Of a stretch of 36,035 nt of DNA, positions 1-9,349 are shown one piece after another. The stretch is from contig JAPLEI010000082.1 of NCBI GenBank assembly GCA_026391195.1, positions 1-36,035 on the forward strand. Direction: 5' to 3'. The position numbers and the translations under genes were made by a program. This DNA comes from Bacteroidota bacterium. GTDB taxonomy: Bacteria > Bacteroidota > Bacteroidia > Chitinophagales > Chitinophagaceae. The notes under the pieces are model-generated. The model had not been told where the DNA came from, did not search any database, and saw only the letters and a list, made by a program, of their open reading frames with translations. Each line of letters starts with the position of its first letter. Within the stretch, counting starts at the first letter, position 1.

Positions 1-486
1 GATGATATGCACCTGGTACCGGAAGGGAAAATCTGTTCTACTATTTTACAATTGTATAACCAGGATGCAATAGTAGTGGAACCTGCTGGAGCCATGACGA
101 TTGCTGTTTTGGATGATTATGCGGATAAGATTAAAGGCAAAAATGTGGTATGTATTGTAAGTGGAGGCAACAATGATATAGACAGGATGCAGGAAATAAA
201 AGAGCGGTCGTTGCAATACGAAGGACTGAAACATTATTTTTTGATTCGGTTTGCCCAGCGTCCCGGTGCTTTAAAGGAGTTTGTAAGTAAAGTATTAGGG
301 CCGAACGACGATATTATCCGGTTCGAGTATATGCAAAAGCATAATAAAGAAACCGGACCTGCTTTGGTGGGGATTGAATTAAAGACTAAGTCGGATTATG
401 AAGTATTGATTCAAAACCTACATCAATATCAAATTAATTTCACGGAAATTAAACCCGAAGATAATTTGTTTGGGTATCTGATATAA
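1..486 (+). CDS. ilvA: Threonine dehydratase, C-terminal part (gene enters from the left)
   Basis: This is the 3' end of a PLP-dependent threonine ammonia-lyase, which makes 2-oxobutanoate, the first step to isoleucine. The reading frame is open from base 1, so the true start lies outside the window. Visible are the end of the catalytic domain with the glycine-rich SGGNND motif that binds the PLP phosphate, then one ACT-like regulatory domain of about 80 residues beginning at GLKHYFLIRFAQRPGAL. A single ACT-like domain matches the shorter form of IlvA rather than the two-domain E. coli type. It lies 102 bp upstream of thrA on the same strand, so threonine synthesis and consumption are genetically adjacent. 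Feedback control by isoleucine is expected from the family, not shown here. Confidence 0.9.
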   Translation, partial: DDMHLVPEGKICSTILQLYNQDAIVVEPAGAMTIAVLDDYADKIKGKNVVCIVSGGNNDIDRMQEIKERSLQYEGLKHYFLIRFAQRPGALKEFVSKVLGPNDDIIRFEYMQKHNKETGPALVGIELKTKSDYEVLIQNLHQYQINFTEIKPEDNLFGYLI

Positions 487-588
487 GTTTTCATCTCATT
501 TTAGTTGGGATGGATATCGCAGGTGCTAAGCCTACTTATTATCTTTTGGCAGTAACTGCTCACGAAGTGTATTGAAAATAGTAAAAGT

Positions 589-3030
589 ATGCAAGTAATT
601 AAGTTCGGAGGAAGTTCTGTTGCGAATGCGGAGAATATAAAAAAGGTAATGGAAATTACCCGGCAGAAAATGGAAAATGGCAGAACCCTTGTTGTAGTTT
701 CTGCGCTGGGGGGAGTAACGGATTTTTTATTAAAGATCGGCAGCATGGCTGCAACGGGAGAAGATGGGTATAAAAATGTATTACAGGAAGTGGAAACCCG
801 CCATTTGGATGTTGTAAGGGGTTTGCTGCCCATTCAACAGCAAAGCGCAACACTTAGCCTTGTAAAGCAGCACTTCAATCAATTAGAAGGACTGTGTGAT
901 GGGGTATTTTTGTTAAGAGAACTTTCTGCCCGAACCAAAGATAAAATGGTGAGTTATGGAGAACTTTTATCTTCCCTGATCATTTCTGCCAGCTTTCAGG
1001 CAAATCAAGTGGAACAACATTGGTTAGATTCGAGGGAGTTGATTAAAACTGATAGCCATTTTGGAATGGCTGCGGTAAATTTTTCACTTACCAACTTGGC
1101 CATTCAAGCCTATTTGAAAAGCCATCCTGCGAATCTTTATATCGCACCTGGTTTTATCGCTTCCGACGAACATCAGCAAACTACTACCCTTGGAAGAGGG
1201 GGTTCTGATTATACGGCTGCTATTTATGCTGCTGCAATTGATGCAACTGTATTGGAGATTTGGACAGATGTGAGTGGAATGATGACGGCTGACCCAAGAT
1301 TGGTTCAAAATCCACGCCCCATTGCTCGTATATCTTATCAGGAAGCTATGGAGCTTTCACACTTTGGAGCTAAAATTATTTATCCACCCACGATTCAACC
1401 GGTAATGGCCAAAAACATTCCGGTATGGATCAAAAACACTTTTGCACCGGAAGATTTTGGAACCCTGATAGAAAAGGATGCTGCTGCATCTGATAGTTTT
1501 ATCAGAGGAATTACCAGCATCAATAAAATTTCCCTGCTAAGTTTAGAGGGAAGCGGAATGGTAGGTATTCCCGGATTTTCAAAAAGATTATTCGAGGCAC
1601 TTGCCAGTGAAAGTGTAAATGTTATTTTAATTACGCAAAGTTCTTCTGAACATTCTATTTGCGTAGGCGTAAATGAAGGCGATGCCCATCGGGCTAAAGT
1701 AGCTGTTGACCAGCAATTTGAAGTAGAGATAGTTAGTGGAAAAGTTGAACCCCTGCATATCGAAACGGGATTGTCTATATTGGCACTCGTAGGGGAACAG
1801 ATGAAAAGTCACCCGGGTGTAAGTGGAAAAATGTTTGGCGTATTGGGCCGGAATGGCATCAATGTGCGGGCAATCGCTCAGGGTTCGTCTGAAAAAAATA
1901 TATCCGCGGTATTGCTTGAAAAAGATGTGAAGAAAGCGATTAACGTATTGCATGAAGCGTTTTTTGAAACCACCTACAAGCAACTGAATGTTTTTATTGC
2001 CGGAACCGGAAATGTGGGTGGAAAATTAATCAGTCAAATCCATCAGCAAATTGCCTACCTGCAAGAACATTTGCGTTTGCAAATTCGGATTACCGGATTG
2101 GCGAACAGTAAAAAAATCTGCATCCAAGAAGAAGGTATACCCTTAGATAATTGGCGCGATCAGTTGGCCGCATCTCCTTCGGGTACTATTCATGATTTTG
2201 TACAAGCTATCAAAAACGCCAATCTGCGGAATAGTGTATTTGTAGATGTAACGGCTAATGATGTGGTAGCGGGTGTGTATAGTGCCTTGCTAGAAAAGAG
2301 TATATCAGTGGTGGCTTGTAATAAAATTGCCTGCTCCGCTTCCTATGCGCATTACAGGCAGCTTAAATTACTGGCACGAGAATACAACACCCATTTTTTA
2401 TTCGAAACCAATGTGGGGGCAGGATTACCGGTTATAGGAACCCTCAACGATTTATTGCGTAGTGGGGATACCATCATTACTATTAAGGCGGTGTTATCGG
2501 GTACCTTGAATTATGTGTTTAATAATTATGATGCTACAATTCCATTTTCACAGGTTGTGCGACAGGCACAAAAAGAAGGCTATACCGAACCGGATCCGAG
2601 ATTAGATTTAGGAGGTACGGATGTGATGCGTAAAATTATGATTTTGGCAAGAGAGGCAGGCCAAGCAATAGAAATGACCGACATTCATAACGATCCATTT
2701 TTGCCGGCTGCTTGCTTTGAGGGTTCTGTAGAGGACTTTTACAAGGAAATGGAAAAGCAGGAGCCCCATTTTCAGCAGTTGTATCATCAAGCCGCTGCTA
2801 ATAATTGTAAATTAAAATTTGTAGCTACCTATCAGCAGGGAAAAGCAGCAGTTGGGTTACAGCATATTTCTGCTGATTCTGATTTTTATCATTTATATGG
2901 GAAAGATAATCTGGTATTATTTTATACAGAAAGATATCCTGAGCAACCCATGGTAATAAAGGGAGCGGGCGCTGGGGCAGATGTAACAGCTTCCGGCGTG
3001 TTTGCTGATATAATTCGCGTGGCCAGATAA
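589..3030 (+). CDS. thrA: Bifunctional aspartokinase / homoserine dehydrogenase
   Basis: A fused enzyme that phosphorylates aspartate and reduces aspartate semialdehyde to homoserine. The aspartokinase domain (about residues 1-295) opens with KFGGSSVA at 5-12 and holds the LGRGGSDYTAA motif at 201-211. A tandem ACT region follows (about 313-460). The homoserine dehydrogenase domain starts at about 466 with the nucleotide-binding loop AGTGNVGG (471-478), followed by the VLSGTLNYVFN and DLGGTDVMRK signatures and a C-terminal GAGAGADVTA. At 813 residues it has the normal length for fused ThrA. The thrB start is 15 bases after its stop, so the two are surely co-transcribed. Allosteric control by threonine through the ACT pair is the family norm. 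Confidence 0.97.
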   Translation: MQVIKFGGSSVANAENIKKVMEITRQKMENGRTLVVVSALGGVTDFLLKIGSMAATGEDGYKNVLQEVETRHLDVVRGLLPIQQQSATLSLVKQHFNQLEGLCDGVFLLRELSARTKDKMVSYGELLSSLIISASFQANQVEQHWLDSRELIKTDSHFGMAAVNFSLTNLAIQAYLKSHPANLYIAPGFIASDEHQQTTTLGRGGSDYTAAIYAAAIDATVLEIWTDVSGMMTADPRLVQNPRPIARISYQEAMELSHFGAKIIYPPTIQPVMAKNIPVWIKNTFAPEDFGTLIEKDAAASDSFIRGITSINKISLLSLEGSGMVGIPGFSKRLFEALASESVNVILITQSSSEHSICVGVNEGDAHRAKVAVDQQFEVEIVSGKVEPLHIETGLSILALVGEQMKSHPGVSGKMFGVLGRNGINVRAIAQGSSEKNISAVLLEKDVKKAINVLHEAFFETTYKQLNVFIAGTGNVGGKLISQIHQQIAYLQEHLRLQIRITGLANSKKICIQEEGIPLDNWRDQLAASPSGTIHDFVQAIKNANLRNSVFVDVTANDVVAGVYSALLEKSISVVACNKIACSASYAHYRQLKLLAREYNTHFLFETNVGAGLPVIGTLNDLLRSGDTIITIKAVLSGTLNYVFNNYDATIPFSQVVRQAQKEGYTEPDPRLDLGGTDVMRKIMILAREAGQAIEMTDIHNDPFLPAACFEGSVEDFYKEMEKQEPHFQQLYHQAAANNCKLKFVATYQQGKAAVGLQHISADSDFYHLYGKDNLVLFYTERYPEQPMVIKGAGAGADVTASGVFADIIRVAR

Positions 3031-3044
3031 TAGGAGTTCAGCGT

Positions 3045-4052
3045 ATGGAAAACATATTTAACAACAAACGAATTTTTGATGCTTCCCCGGCTGCTTCTGG
3101 GGGTTTTGTATGGGATATTCAACAGGATAAAGTAGTTACTGTTCAGTCACCGGCTACGGTTGCTAATATGGTGTGTGGATTTGATGTACTGGGTTTTGCG
3201 GTAGAAGCGCCCTATGATATAATGCGGATTCAGTTTTCTAACCATCCGGGTATTACCATTATTAATGAAGACGATTTTCAATTGCCGGTTGAGCCCGAGA
3301 AAAATGTTGCTGGTGCGGCTTTGATGGCGTTATTAGCGGAAGTTCCAATTCCCGGCTTAGGGATGGAAATACGAATCCGAAAACAAATTAAACCCGGTAG
3401 CGGTGTAGGATCCAGTGCGGCCAGTGCGGCAGGGGCAGTAGTGGCAGCTAATTATTTGCTCAATGAGCCTTTTAATAAATCAGATTTGGTAAGGTTTGCG
3501 ATGAATGGCGAAAAGCTGGCTTCCGGGGTGAAACATGCCGATAATATTGCTCCTTGTATTTATGGAGGTGTAACCTTAATCCGATCTATTTTTCCACTCG
3601 ATATTGTATCTATACCCGCTCCGGAATTATATGTAACCATTGTGCATCCTCAAATTGAAGTGCGAACATCCGATGCCCGAAGTATTTTAAAGCAAAATGT
3701 GTTGCTGAAAGATGCCATCAAACAATGGGGCAATATAGCAGGGCTGGTGGCCGGCTTATTACAATCAGATTATGCCTTAATTGGCCGATCACTAGAAGAT
3801 GTGCTGATTGAACCCGTTAGAAGTATTCTCATTCCGGGATTTCATGAAGTAAAAGAAAAAGCGCGGGAAGTAGGTGCTTTGGGAGGAGGCATTTCAGGAT
3901 CCGGACCTTCTATATTTATGCTCAGCACCCGCAGAGATATTGCCGAATCAGTAGAGCAAGAGATGAAAGCAATTTTTTCGCGCATCGAATTAGCCCATCA
4001 TACTTATGTAACTACTATTAATCCCATTGGTATTCGTGTTATTGAATCGTAG
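3045..4052 (+). CDS. thrB: Homoserine kinase
   Basis: A GHMP-family kinase that phosphorylates homoserine for threonine synthase. GHMP motifs are clear: SPATVANMVCGFDVLG (35-50), the ATP-binding PGSGVGSSAASA (117-128) and a C-terminal GGGISGSGPS. The start is supported by a TAGGAG ribosome-binding sequence at 3031-3036, 9 nt before the ATG. The oddity is an N-terminal stretch of about 30 residues before the first conserved strand (KVVTVQSPATVAN), where homoserine kinases normally begin. No later in-frame ATG precedes the conserved core, so the extension appears real. It sits between thrA and thrC, completing the thrABC order. Confidence 0.95.
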   Translation: MENIFNNKRIFDASPAASGGFVWDIQQDKVVTVQSPATVANMVCGFDVLGFAVEAPYDIMRIQFSNHPGITIINEDDFQLPVEPEKNVAGAALMALLAEVPIPGLGMEIRIRKQIKPGSGVGSSAASAAGAVVAANYLLNEPFNKSDLVRFAMNGEKLASGVKHADNIAPCIYGGVTLIRSIFPLDIVSIPAPELYVTIVHPQIEVRTSDARSILKQNVLLKDAIKQWGNIAGLVAGLLQSDYALIGRSLEDVLIEPVRSILIPGFHEVKEKAREVGALGGGISGSGPSIFMLSTRRDIAESVEQEMKAIFSRIELAHHTYVTTINPIGIRVIES

Positions 4053-4075
4053 CTACCAGCCTATTTTACCTATCC

Positions 4076-5374
4076 ATGCAATATTACAGCTTACATAATC
4101 CCCAGTTGAAAGTTGATTTTCGCGAAGCAACTATATTGGGTCAGGCTCCTGATAAAGGATTATTTTTTCCGGAGTCGATTCCAACCTATTCAGTTGAAGA
4201 ATGGGAGGAGCTGCTTCATTTGCCCGCTCAAGAGATGGCTTTCCGAATTATGCAGCCCTATGTGGGTGATACTATTCCGGCTGCCACATTACAAAAAATT
4301 ATTGCCGAAACCCTTTCTTTCCCTTTTCCTTTGGTTCCGGTTACTTCCTCTCTGTATGCGCTTGAACTATTTCATGGCCCTACCCTTGCTTTTAAAGATG
4401 TAGGTGCCCGATTCATGAGTCGTTGTTTGGGATATTTCTTTCAATCGCATCCTAAAAAAGTAACTGTTCTGGTTGCAACATCGGGTGATACCGGCGGAGC
4501 TGTTGCCAGTGGTTTTTTAGGGGTAGCAGGTGTTGAAGTAGTTATCCTGTATCCAAAGGGGAAGGTAAGTCCGGTGCAGGAGTTACAGCTTACTACCTGT
4601 GGACAAAATATTTCAGCGCTTGCTGTTGAGGGAAGTTTTGATGATTGTCAGTTTATGGTAAAAGAAGCATTCATGGATGCTGACTTACAACAGCATCGTC
4701 AACTTACTTCTGCCAATTCTATTAACGTAGCCCGCTGGTTACCGCAGCAATTGTATTATATACTTGCCTGTCAGCAGTGGCCCAAACAACTTCCTTTGCC
4801 AGTAGTGTCTGTTCCCAGTGGCAACTTTGGAAATCTTTGTGCCGGATTGGTTGCCTGGAAAAGTGGTTTGCCGGTGCATCATTTTATTGCCGCTTGCAAT
4901 GCCAACGACTCGGTGGCAGCCTTTTTGCAGGGTGCCGCTTTTTCACCACAAAAAGCCATTGCTACCATCTCAAATGCTATGGATGTGGGCAATCCAAGTA
5001 ATTTCATTCGCATACTTGAATTGTTTCAGCAGGATAATGAATTGATACGTGGTTTAGTTTCGGGATATACTATTTCAGATGCTGATACAAAAGCTACCAT
5101 GGAAAGGGTATATCGCGATTATCATTATGTACTTGATCCCCATGGTGCTGTTGCGATGCTTGCCTTGGAAAGATTTCTGGCTGATAATCCCTCCGAAGCG
5201 GGACTCTTTATGGCAACAGCTCATCCGGTAAAGTTTCCGGAAACGGTTGAACGCGCTATTGGAAAGCAGCTTGAAATGCCCGCAGCTGCAAAAGATTTAA
5301 TAGGGAAAACCAGTTATTCAGTTCCTATGGCGGCTGATTTTTTGTTATTCAAGTCCTGGTTATTGAATCGCTAA
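4076..5374 (+). CDS. thrC: Threonine synthase
   Basis: A PLP enzyme that converts O-phosphohomoserine to threonine. The PLP lysine is K107 in LAFKDVGARF, and the phosphate-binding loop ATSGDTGGA follows at 134-142. The N-terminus (MQYYSLHNP...LGQAPDKGLFFPE) is typical of the shorter bacterial ThrC class, and 432 residues is the usual length. It starts 24 bases after the thrB stop and closes the thr operon. Its stop codon is separated by only one base from the stop codon of the convergent sulfatase gene, leaving no room for a terminator between them. Confidence 0.96.
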   Translation: MQYYSLHNPQLKVDFREATILGQAPDKGLFFPESIPTYSVEEWEELLHLPAQEMAFRIMQPYVGDTIPAATLQKIIAETLSFPFPLVPVTSSLYALELFHGPTLAFKDVGARFMSRCLGYFFQSHPKKVTVLVATSGDTGGAVASGFLGVAGVEVVILYPKGKVSPVQELQLTTCGQNISALAVEGSFDDCQFMVKEAFMDADLQQHRQLTSANSINVARWLPQQLYYILACQQWPKQLPLPVVSVPSGNFGNLCAGLVAWKSGLPVHHFIAACNANDSVAAFLQGAAFSPQKAIATISNAMDVGNPSNFIRILELFQQDNELIRGLVSGYTISDADTKATMERVYRDYHYVLDPHGAVAMLALERFLADNPSEAGLFMATAHPVKFPETVERAIGKQLEMPAAAKDLIGKTSYSVPMAADFLLFKSWLLNR

Positions 5375-5375
5375 A

Positions 5376-6854
5376 TTAATATGCTTTTCCAGCCGGTCTG
5401 ATTCCTTTGCCTTTTCTCTTTTGTAAATCATCTCCTAACTCTTCTCGTGCTTTCTCTGCTAATTGCATTAATTGCTGAACAACTTCTGGATGGTCTGTCT
5501 GTATATCATATCTTTCTCCGGGATCTCTCCGTAAATCATATAATGCCATAGTTACCGGCACATTTTCCGGTGCCTTACCGGGAAACCCATCCTTGCCGGG
5601 TAGCTGATTCAGATAGCTACGCCCCTCATGGGGGAACACCAATTTATATTGTTCATTTCGAACCGCTTCTAAACTATTTTGCCGGTAATAATAGTAAAAG
5701 GTTGTTCTGATAGCGCCTGAAGAGGGATTGAGTAAAAGAGGAAGGATATTTAATCCATCGATTGTATGTGTCGGAAGGGAGGCATTGGCAATTTTTGTTA
5801 TGGTTGGCAAGAGGTCGATTGTAGCAGCCAATTCCGTACAAATAGTTCCTGCCGGAATTTTTCCGGGCCATCGCATGATGCAGGGTACTTTTTGTCCACC
5901 CTCAAAACTGGTACCTTTTCCTTCCCGCAACCCGCCAGAACTTCCTGCATGATTACCATAATTCATCCAGGGGCCATTGTCGCTCGTAAAAATGAGCAGC
6001 GTATTTTTGTCAAGATGAGTAGCTTTCAAGGTTTTCATGATTTCACCAACAGACCAATCAATTTCCATCAGTACATCTCCATATAATCCCTGTTTGCTTT
6101 TTCCTTTAAATTTTGCAGAAACCGCCAACGGAACATGCGGCATTGAATGTGGTAAGTATACAAAAAAGGGTTGTTGCTTATTTGCCTGAATAAATCGAAT
6201 GGCTTCTTCTGTGTACCGCGTGGTAAGGAATGCCTGATTTTCCAGCGTTTGAATGGTTTCAATTACCTGATTATTTTTATAAAGTGGGAGTAAGGGATAT
6301 TTACCTCTGTTCACAGTTGTATCCTGATAGGGGATGCCATCATAATTTACTGGCCACATATCATTTGAGTAGGGTAATCCGAAATAAGAATTAAATCCAT
6401 GTTGCAGGGGGAGAAACTTTGCTTGATCGCCTAAATGCCATTTTCCAAAAATACCGGTTGCATATCCTTTGGATTTTAATATTTCTGCAAGGGTAGTTTC
6501 GTTTTCATGTATCCCCGTTTTACTACCCGGCCCCAATGCACCGGAAATGCCTATTCGATTGGGATAGCAGCCGGTTAATAAGCCTGCTCGAGACGCAGAG
6601 CATACTGCCTGGGCAGCATAGAACTCGGTAAAGCGAACTCCTTCTTTTGCTAATTGATTCAAATGGGGTGTTTCCGTTTGGGTTCCCCCATATAAGGGAA
6701 TGTCACCATACCCTAAATCGTCACAAAAAATGATGATAATATTGGTTGTGCTTGCTGTAGATTGTTGGCTCAACAGTAACCAGGGATTTAGCAACAATAA
6801 CAAAATCATACTCCCTGTAATCCGATATTTTATATTGAATAAAATTGCTTGCAT
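5376..6854 (-). CDS. Secreted S1-type sulfatase
   Basis: A formylglycine-dependent sulfatase of the arylsulfatase A superfamily, hydrolysing sulfate esters, probably in the periplasm. With the start at 6854 the protein has 492 residues: an N-terminal hydrophobic segment (about 16-29, export signal), metal-binding DDLGYGD (45-51), the maturation motif CSASRAGLLTG with Cys85 as the formylglycine precursor, and KWHLGD further on. An upstream in-frame ATG at 6935 would add 27 residues but would overlap the HAD gene. The 6854 start sits 19 bp after that gene's stop and puts a signal peptide first, so I prefer it. Substrate is unknown. No formylglycine-generating enzyme lies in the window. It is the last gene of the 9159-5376 unit. 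Confidence 0.9.
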   Translation of the reverse strand: MQAILFNIKYRITGSMILLLLLNPWLLLSQQSTASTTNIIIIFCDDLGYGDIPLYGGTQTETPHLNQLAKEGVRFTEFYAAQAVCSASRAGLLTGCYPNRIGISGALGPGSKTGIHENETTLAEILKSKGYATGIFGKWHLGDQAKFLPLQHGFNSYFGLPYSNDMWPVNYDGIPYQDTTVNRGKYPLLPLYKNNQVIETIQTLENQAFLTTRYTEEAIRFIQANKQQPFFVYLPHSMPHVPLAVSAKFKGKSKQGLYGDVLMEIDWSVGEIMKTLKATHLDKNTLLIFTSDNGPWMNYGNHAGSSGGLREGKGTSFEGGQKVPCIMRWPGKIPAGTICTELAATIDLLPTITKIANASLPTHTIDGLNILPLLLNPSSGAIRTTFYYYYRQNSLEAVRNEQYKLVFPHEGRSYLNQLPGKDGFPGKAPENVPVTMALYDLRRDPGERYDIQTDHPEVVQQLMQLAEKAREELGDDLQKRKGKGIRPAGKAY

Positions 6855-6873
6855 AGAATTTATTATTGCTGCC

Positions 6874-7572
6874 TTAGCAAATGAGGGTAAGTATTTCGGA
6901 TATATGAAGCATATGTTTAAAATTCGGATGAGCAATTTCTTTTTCTATTGCTTCGTGAGCCCAAGTGATGTGATACGGGATATGTATCGCATGGCCTCCT
7001 AATTCCAATACCGGAATAACATCTGATTTTAGTGAATTGCCTATCATCATAAATTCATCCGGCAAAATATCGAGATGCCGAATCAACTTTGCATAATCAT
7101 TTGGTTGTTTATCCGACATAATCTCTGTATGATGAAAAAACGAAAGCAGGCCCGATTTAATCAGTTTTCTTTCCTGGTCTAGTAAATCTCCTTTTGTAGC
7201 AACTACCAATCGGTACTTTCCCTGTAAATCTGCAAGCACCCGTTCAACTCCATCAATTATTTCAACAGGTCTGTCGAGCATTTCTTTTCCTATTCGCAGT
7301 ATCTCCTGAATAAGCGCAGGGGGGAGTTGCTGATTCGAAATTCGCAAGGCAGTTTCAATCATCGATAGCATAAATCCTTTTACTCCATAACCGTAGAGGG
7401 AAAGATTAGTAATTTCTGTGCTAAACAGCTCTTTTTGAATACTGTGCGCTGGCAGGTAGTCTAGCAATAAATTTGCAAAATCTTCCTCTGCCTTTCTAAA
7501 ATAAGGCTCATTCACCCAAAGGGTATCATCCGCATCAAATGCAATCACTTTCAGTTTTGGGCTAAGTGCCAC
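6874..7572 (-). CDS. HAD-superfamily phosphatase-like hydrolase
   Basis: A cytoplasmic HAD hydrolase of about 232 residues. Motif I is FDADDTLW (residues 12-19), with Asp13 the expected nucleophile and Asp15 the general acid. The C-terminal half holds MIGNSLKSD, which fits the motif IV region. A helical cap lies between them, as in subfamily IA. The start codon is GTG (7570-7572) and shares one base with the TAG stop of the upstream membrane-protein gene, so translation is probably coupled. The substrate cannot be told from sequence; small sugar phosphates or nucleotides are typical of the family. Confidence 0.88.
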   Translation of the reverse strand: MALSPKLKVIAFDADDTLWVNEPYFRKAEEDFANLLLDYLPAHSIQKELFSTEITNLSLYGYGVKGFMLSMIETALRISNQQLPPALIQEILRIGKEMLDRPVEIIDGVERVLADLQGKYRLVVATKGDLLDQERKLIKSGLLSFFHHTEIMSDKQPNDYAKLIRHLDILPDEFMMIGNSLKSDVIPVLELGGHAIHIPYHITWAHEAIEKEIAHPNFKHMLHISEILTLIC

Positions 7573-8348
7573 TAAAACATTTTTCTGAGATCTACAATAA
7601 ACTGGTTCGTGCCCTGCATATTTATAAAGCCTTGTCTGGGTCTGTCTAAATCAATAATTACTTGAATACATGCACAAACCATTAAGGCAAATACGATACT
7701 GATAATATATGGATTTCGGTTGGTCGATTTTTGAAATCCAAGGATAAAACTGCTGATAAAACAAAGCAGAAATAAAAGCCAAAGGATAGAATCCGGCACG
7801 GTTGCATTTTTTTCGGCATTGCGATTGGTTACAATATCTATCATTGCATTTAATGCAGGTATCATTTGATTGGAGGCAACCAGGTTATCTTTTACCTTAG
7901 ATGCTTTAGCAACTTCCGACCAAATCAGGTTATCCCATTTTTCGGTTTCCGCAATAGCTTTTTTTTCCTTTGCTTCATCACTGCCAGACTGAAAATAATC
8001 AATTCGGGCTTCTACATAGGGTTTCAGGTAATTTTTTAAAACAATTCGGGTAGAGTCGGGATAGAGGTCGCACCGTAAAATAACGGTTCCTATATTGTTG
8101 GCTTCTGATAACATTACAGCCCTTCTGCTTTCGTACCGAGATGCCGACATGCCGAAGGTAAATGCCAAGAGCAAGGCCAATAAGCCTAAAAGAGAGCCTT
8201 CAATCGGGTTAATGGTGTCGTCTACATATTTGCTAAAAATCGGACGTTTCGCCAGTTGATTGGCAATAAAATAAATCAAAATCATCCCTATAAATAAACC
8301 GAGAGAAATGGAAAGGGGACTTAAGCCAGATAGAAAAGTATGCTGCAT
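7572..8348 (-). CDS. DUF4239 / bestrophin-like membrane protein
   Basis: An integral membrane protein with two hydrophobic segments near the N-terminus (one starting at SISLGLFIGMILIYFIA, one at GSLLGLLALLLAFTFGM) and two near the C-terminus, separated by a soluble, charged middle region. This arrangement and the ASRYESRRAVMLSEANNIGT segment match DUF4239-type proteins, which are loosely related to bestrophin channels. The function is unproven. The start at 8348 lies 10 bp after the upstream gene's stop; an ATG at 8384 in the same frame would add 12 residues and overlap that gene. It is followed by the HAD gene with a one-base overlap. Confidence 0.75.
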   Translation of the reverse strand: MQHTFLSGLSPLSISLGLFIGMILIYFIANQLAKRPIFSKYVDDTINPIEGSLLGLLALLLAFTFGMSASRYESRRAVMLSEANNIGTVILRCDLYPDSTRIVLKNYLKPYVEARIDYFQSGSDEAKEKKAIAETEKWDNLIWSEVAKASKVKDNLVASNQMIPALNAMIDIVTNRNAEKNATVPDSILWLLFLLCFISSFILGFQKSTNRNPYIISIVFALMVCACIQVIIDLDRPRQGFINMQGTNQFIVDLRKMF

Positions 8349-8358
8349 ATAACAAGTA

Positions 8359-9159
8359 TTAGAAGTTAATGGTGATATATTCATCCACGGATTGTCCGCC
8401 CCAATTTTGCACTTTATTCATGATCCATTTCTTTTGTTTACTATTGGCAGTAAATCTGATTTTGCCTTCTCTTTTGCAAATTTTGCCCCCGTTAATGATT
8501 GCTTCCTGACTAACAATGGTACCACTAAATTCCACGATGCTGGCACTGATTATTTGCAGGGTGCCATTGATTGTCATATAACCCTTGTTATCTCTGCCGG
8601 TTTGTTTGCCGGAGATTGAATATTTACCGTTTCCTGCAGCCGTAATGGTTGCTTTTCCGGGCTTATCCCAGCTCATCCATTCGGCCCAATATATTTCAAT
8701 ATCGTGTGAGCCTGTTCGAATGGTGGGGGAGGGTGCGGGGATATTTCTTTTATAGAATCCATCTACATATACGTTTTTCCCAAATCCACAGGCAAATGCT
8801 GAGGAAGCAGATGTTTGTTTTACCTGAACACCCTGTTCGGTAAACTCAAAACTTACCCGGCAAGAACTGTCTTCGTTTGTGCGATAATAGGTGTTGGTTC
8901 CATATACCATCAGCGAATCTTTGATAATGCCTAAATGGTTCGCCGGTGCGCCGGTTGAATACCTAAGGTGAAACAGGCATTTGTTATTGGAGGCGGCTGA
9001 AACAACCAGTTTGCCATAAGGACCTCCTGATTTGGTGGCTTGTGCCTCGGTTTTGTCGTTTAAGGTGTATGTACCAGGTACAATTGGAGAAACAAATGAA
9101 GGGGTTTGTGCGAAAACTCCTAAAGGAGCAATTAAAAGAAAGAATTTAACCGCGTTCAT
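8359..9159 (-). CDS. Secreted protein of unknown function
   Basis: A 266-residue protein with a clear Sec signal peptide (MNAVKFFLLIAPLGVFAQ, cleavage near residue 17-18). The mature part is rich in Thr, Ser, Gly and aromatic residues, with alternating patterns that suggest beta-sheet. Two cysteines in the middle and two others (KCLF, KICKRE) could form disulfides. I recognise no family. It is the first gene of the minus-strand unit ending in the sulfatase. The repeated GKY/GYM and GTL/GTI segments resemble lipocalin-like or surface-glycan-binding folds only in a general way. Confidence 0.7.
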   Translation of the reverse strand: MNAVKFFLLIAPLGVFAQTPSFVSPIVPGTYTLNDKTEAQATKSGGPYGKLVVSAASNNKCLFHLRYSTGAPANHLGIIKDSLMVYGTNTYYRTNEDSSCRVSFEFTEQGVQVKQTSASSAFACGFGKNVYVDGFYKRNIPAPSPTIRTGSHDIEIYWAEWMSWDKPGKATITAAGNGKYSISGKQTGRDNKGYMTINGTLQIISASIVEFSGTIVSQEAIINGGKICKREGKIRFTANSKQKKWIMNKVQNWGGQSVDEYITINF

Positions 9160-9349
9160 TTTTTTCTTAAAAATAACTAACGTTTCCCAATTGAGAAAAC
9201 CAATTTTTTACTAAGACCTATTTCAGCTAATTGGCAATAATTGATCTTGAAAAATCTGATTATTAAATGATTGCAGGTAACCTTTAGAAAAAATCATTCA
9301 TTTGTATATGTTTATCATAATTCATAGCTAGGACAAACATTTTTTTATT

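Noticed and set aside
487-588. Possible riboswitch or attenuator before thrA
   Set aside because: No terminator hairpin, no Thr/Ile-rich leader peptide and no riboswitch core could be made out.
501-833. Minus-strand frame of 110 codons over the thrA start
   Set aside because: It lies antisense to conserved aspartokinase motifs and its translation has no recognisable pattern; a shadow frame.
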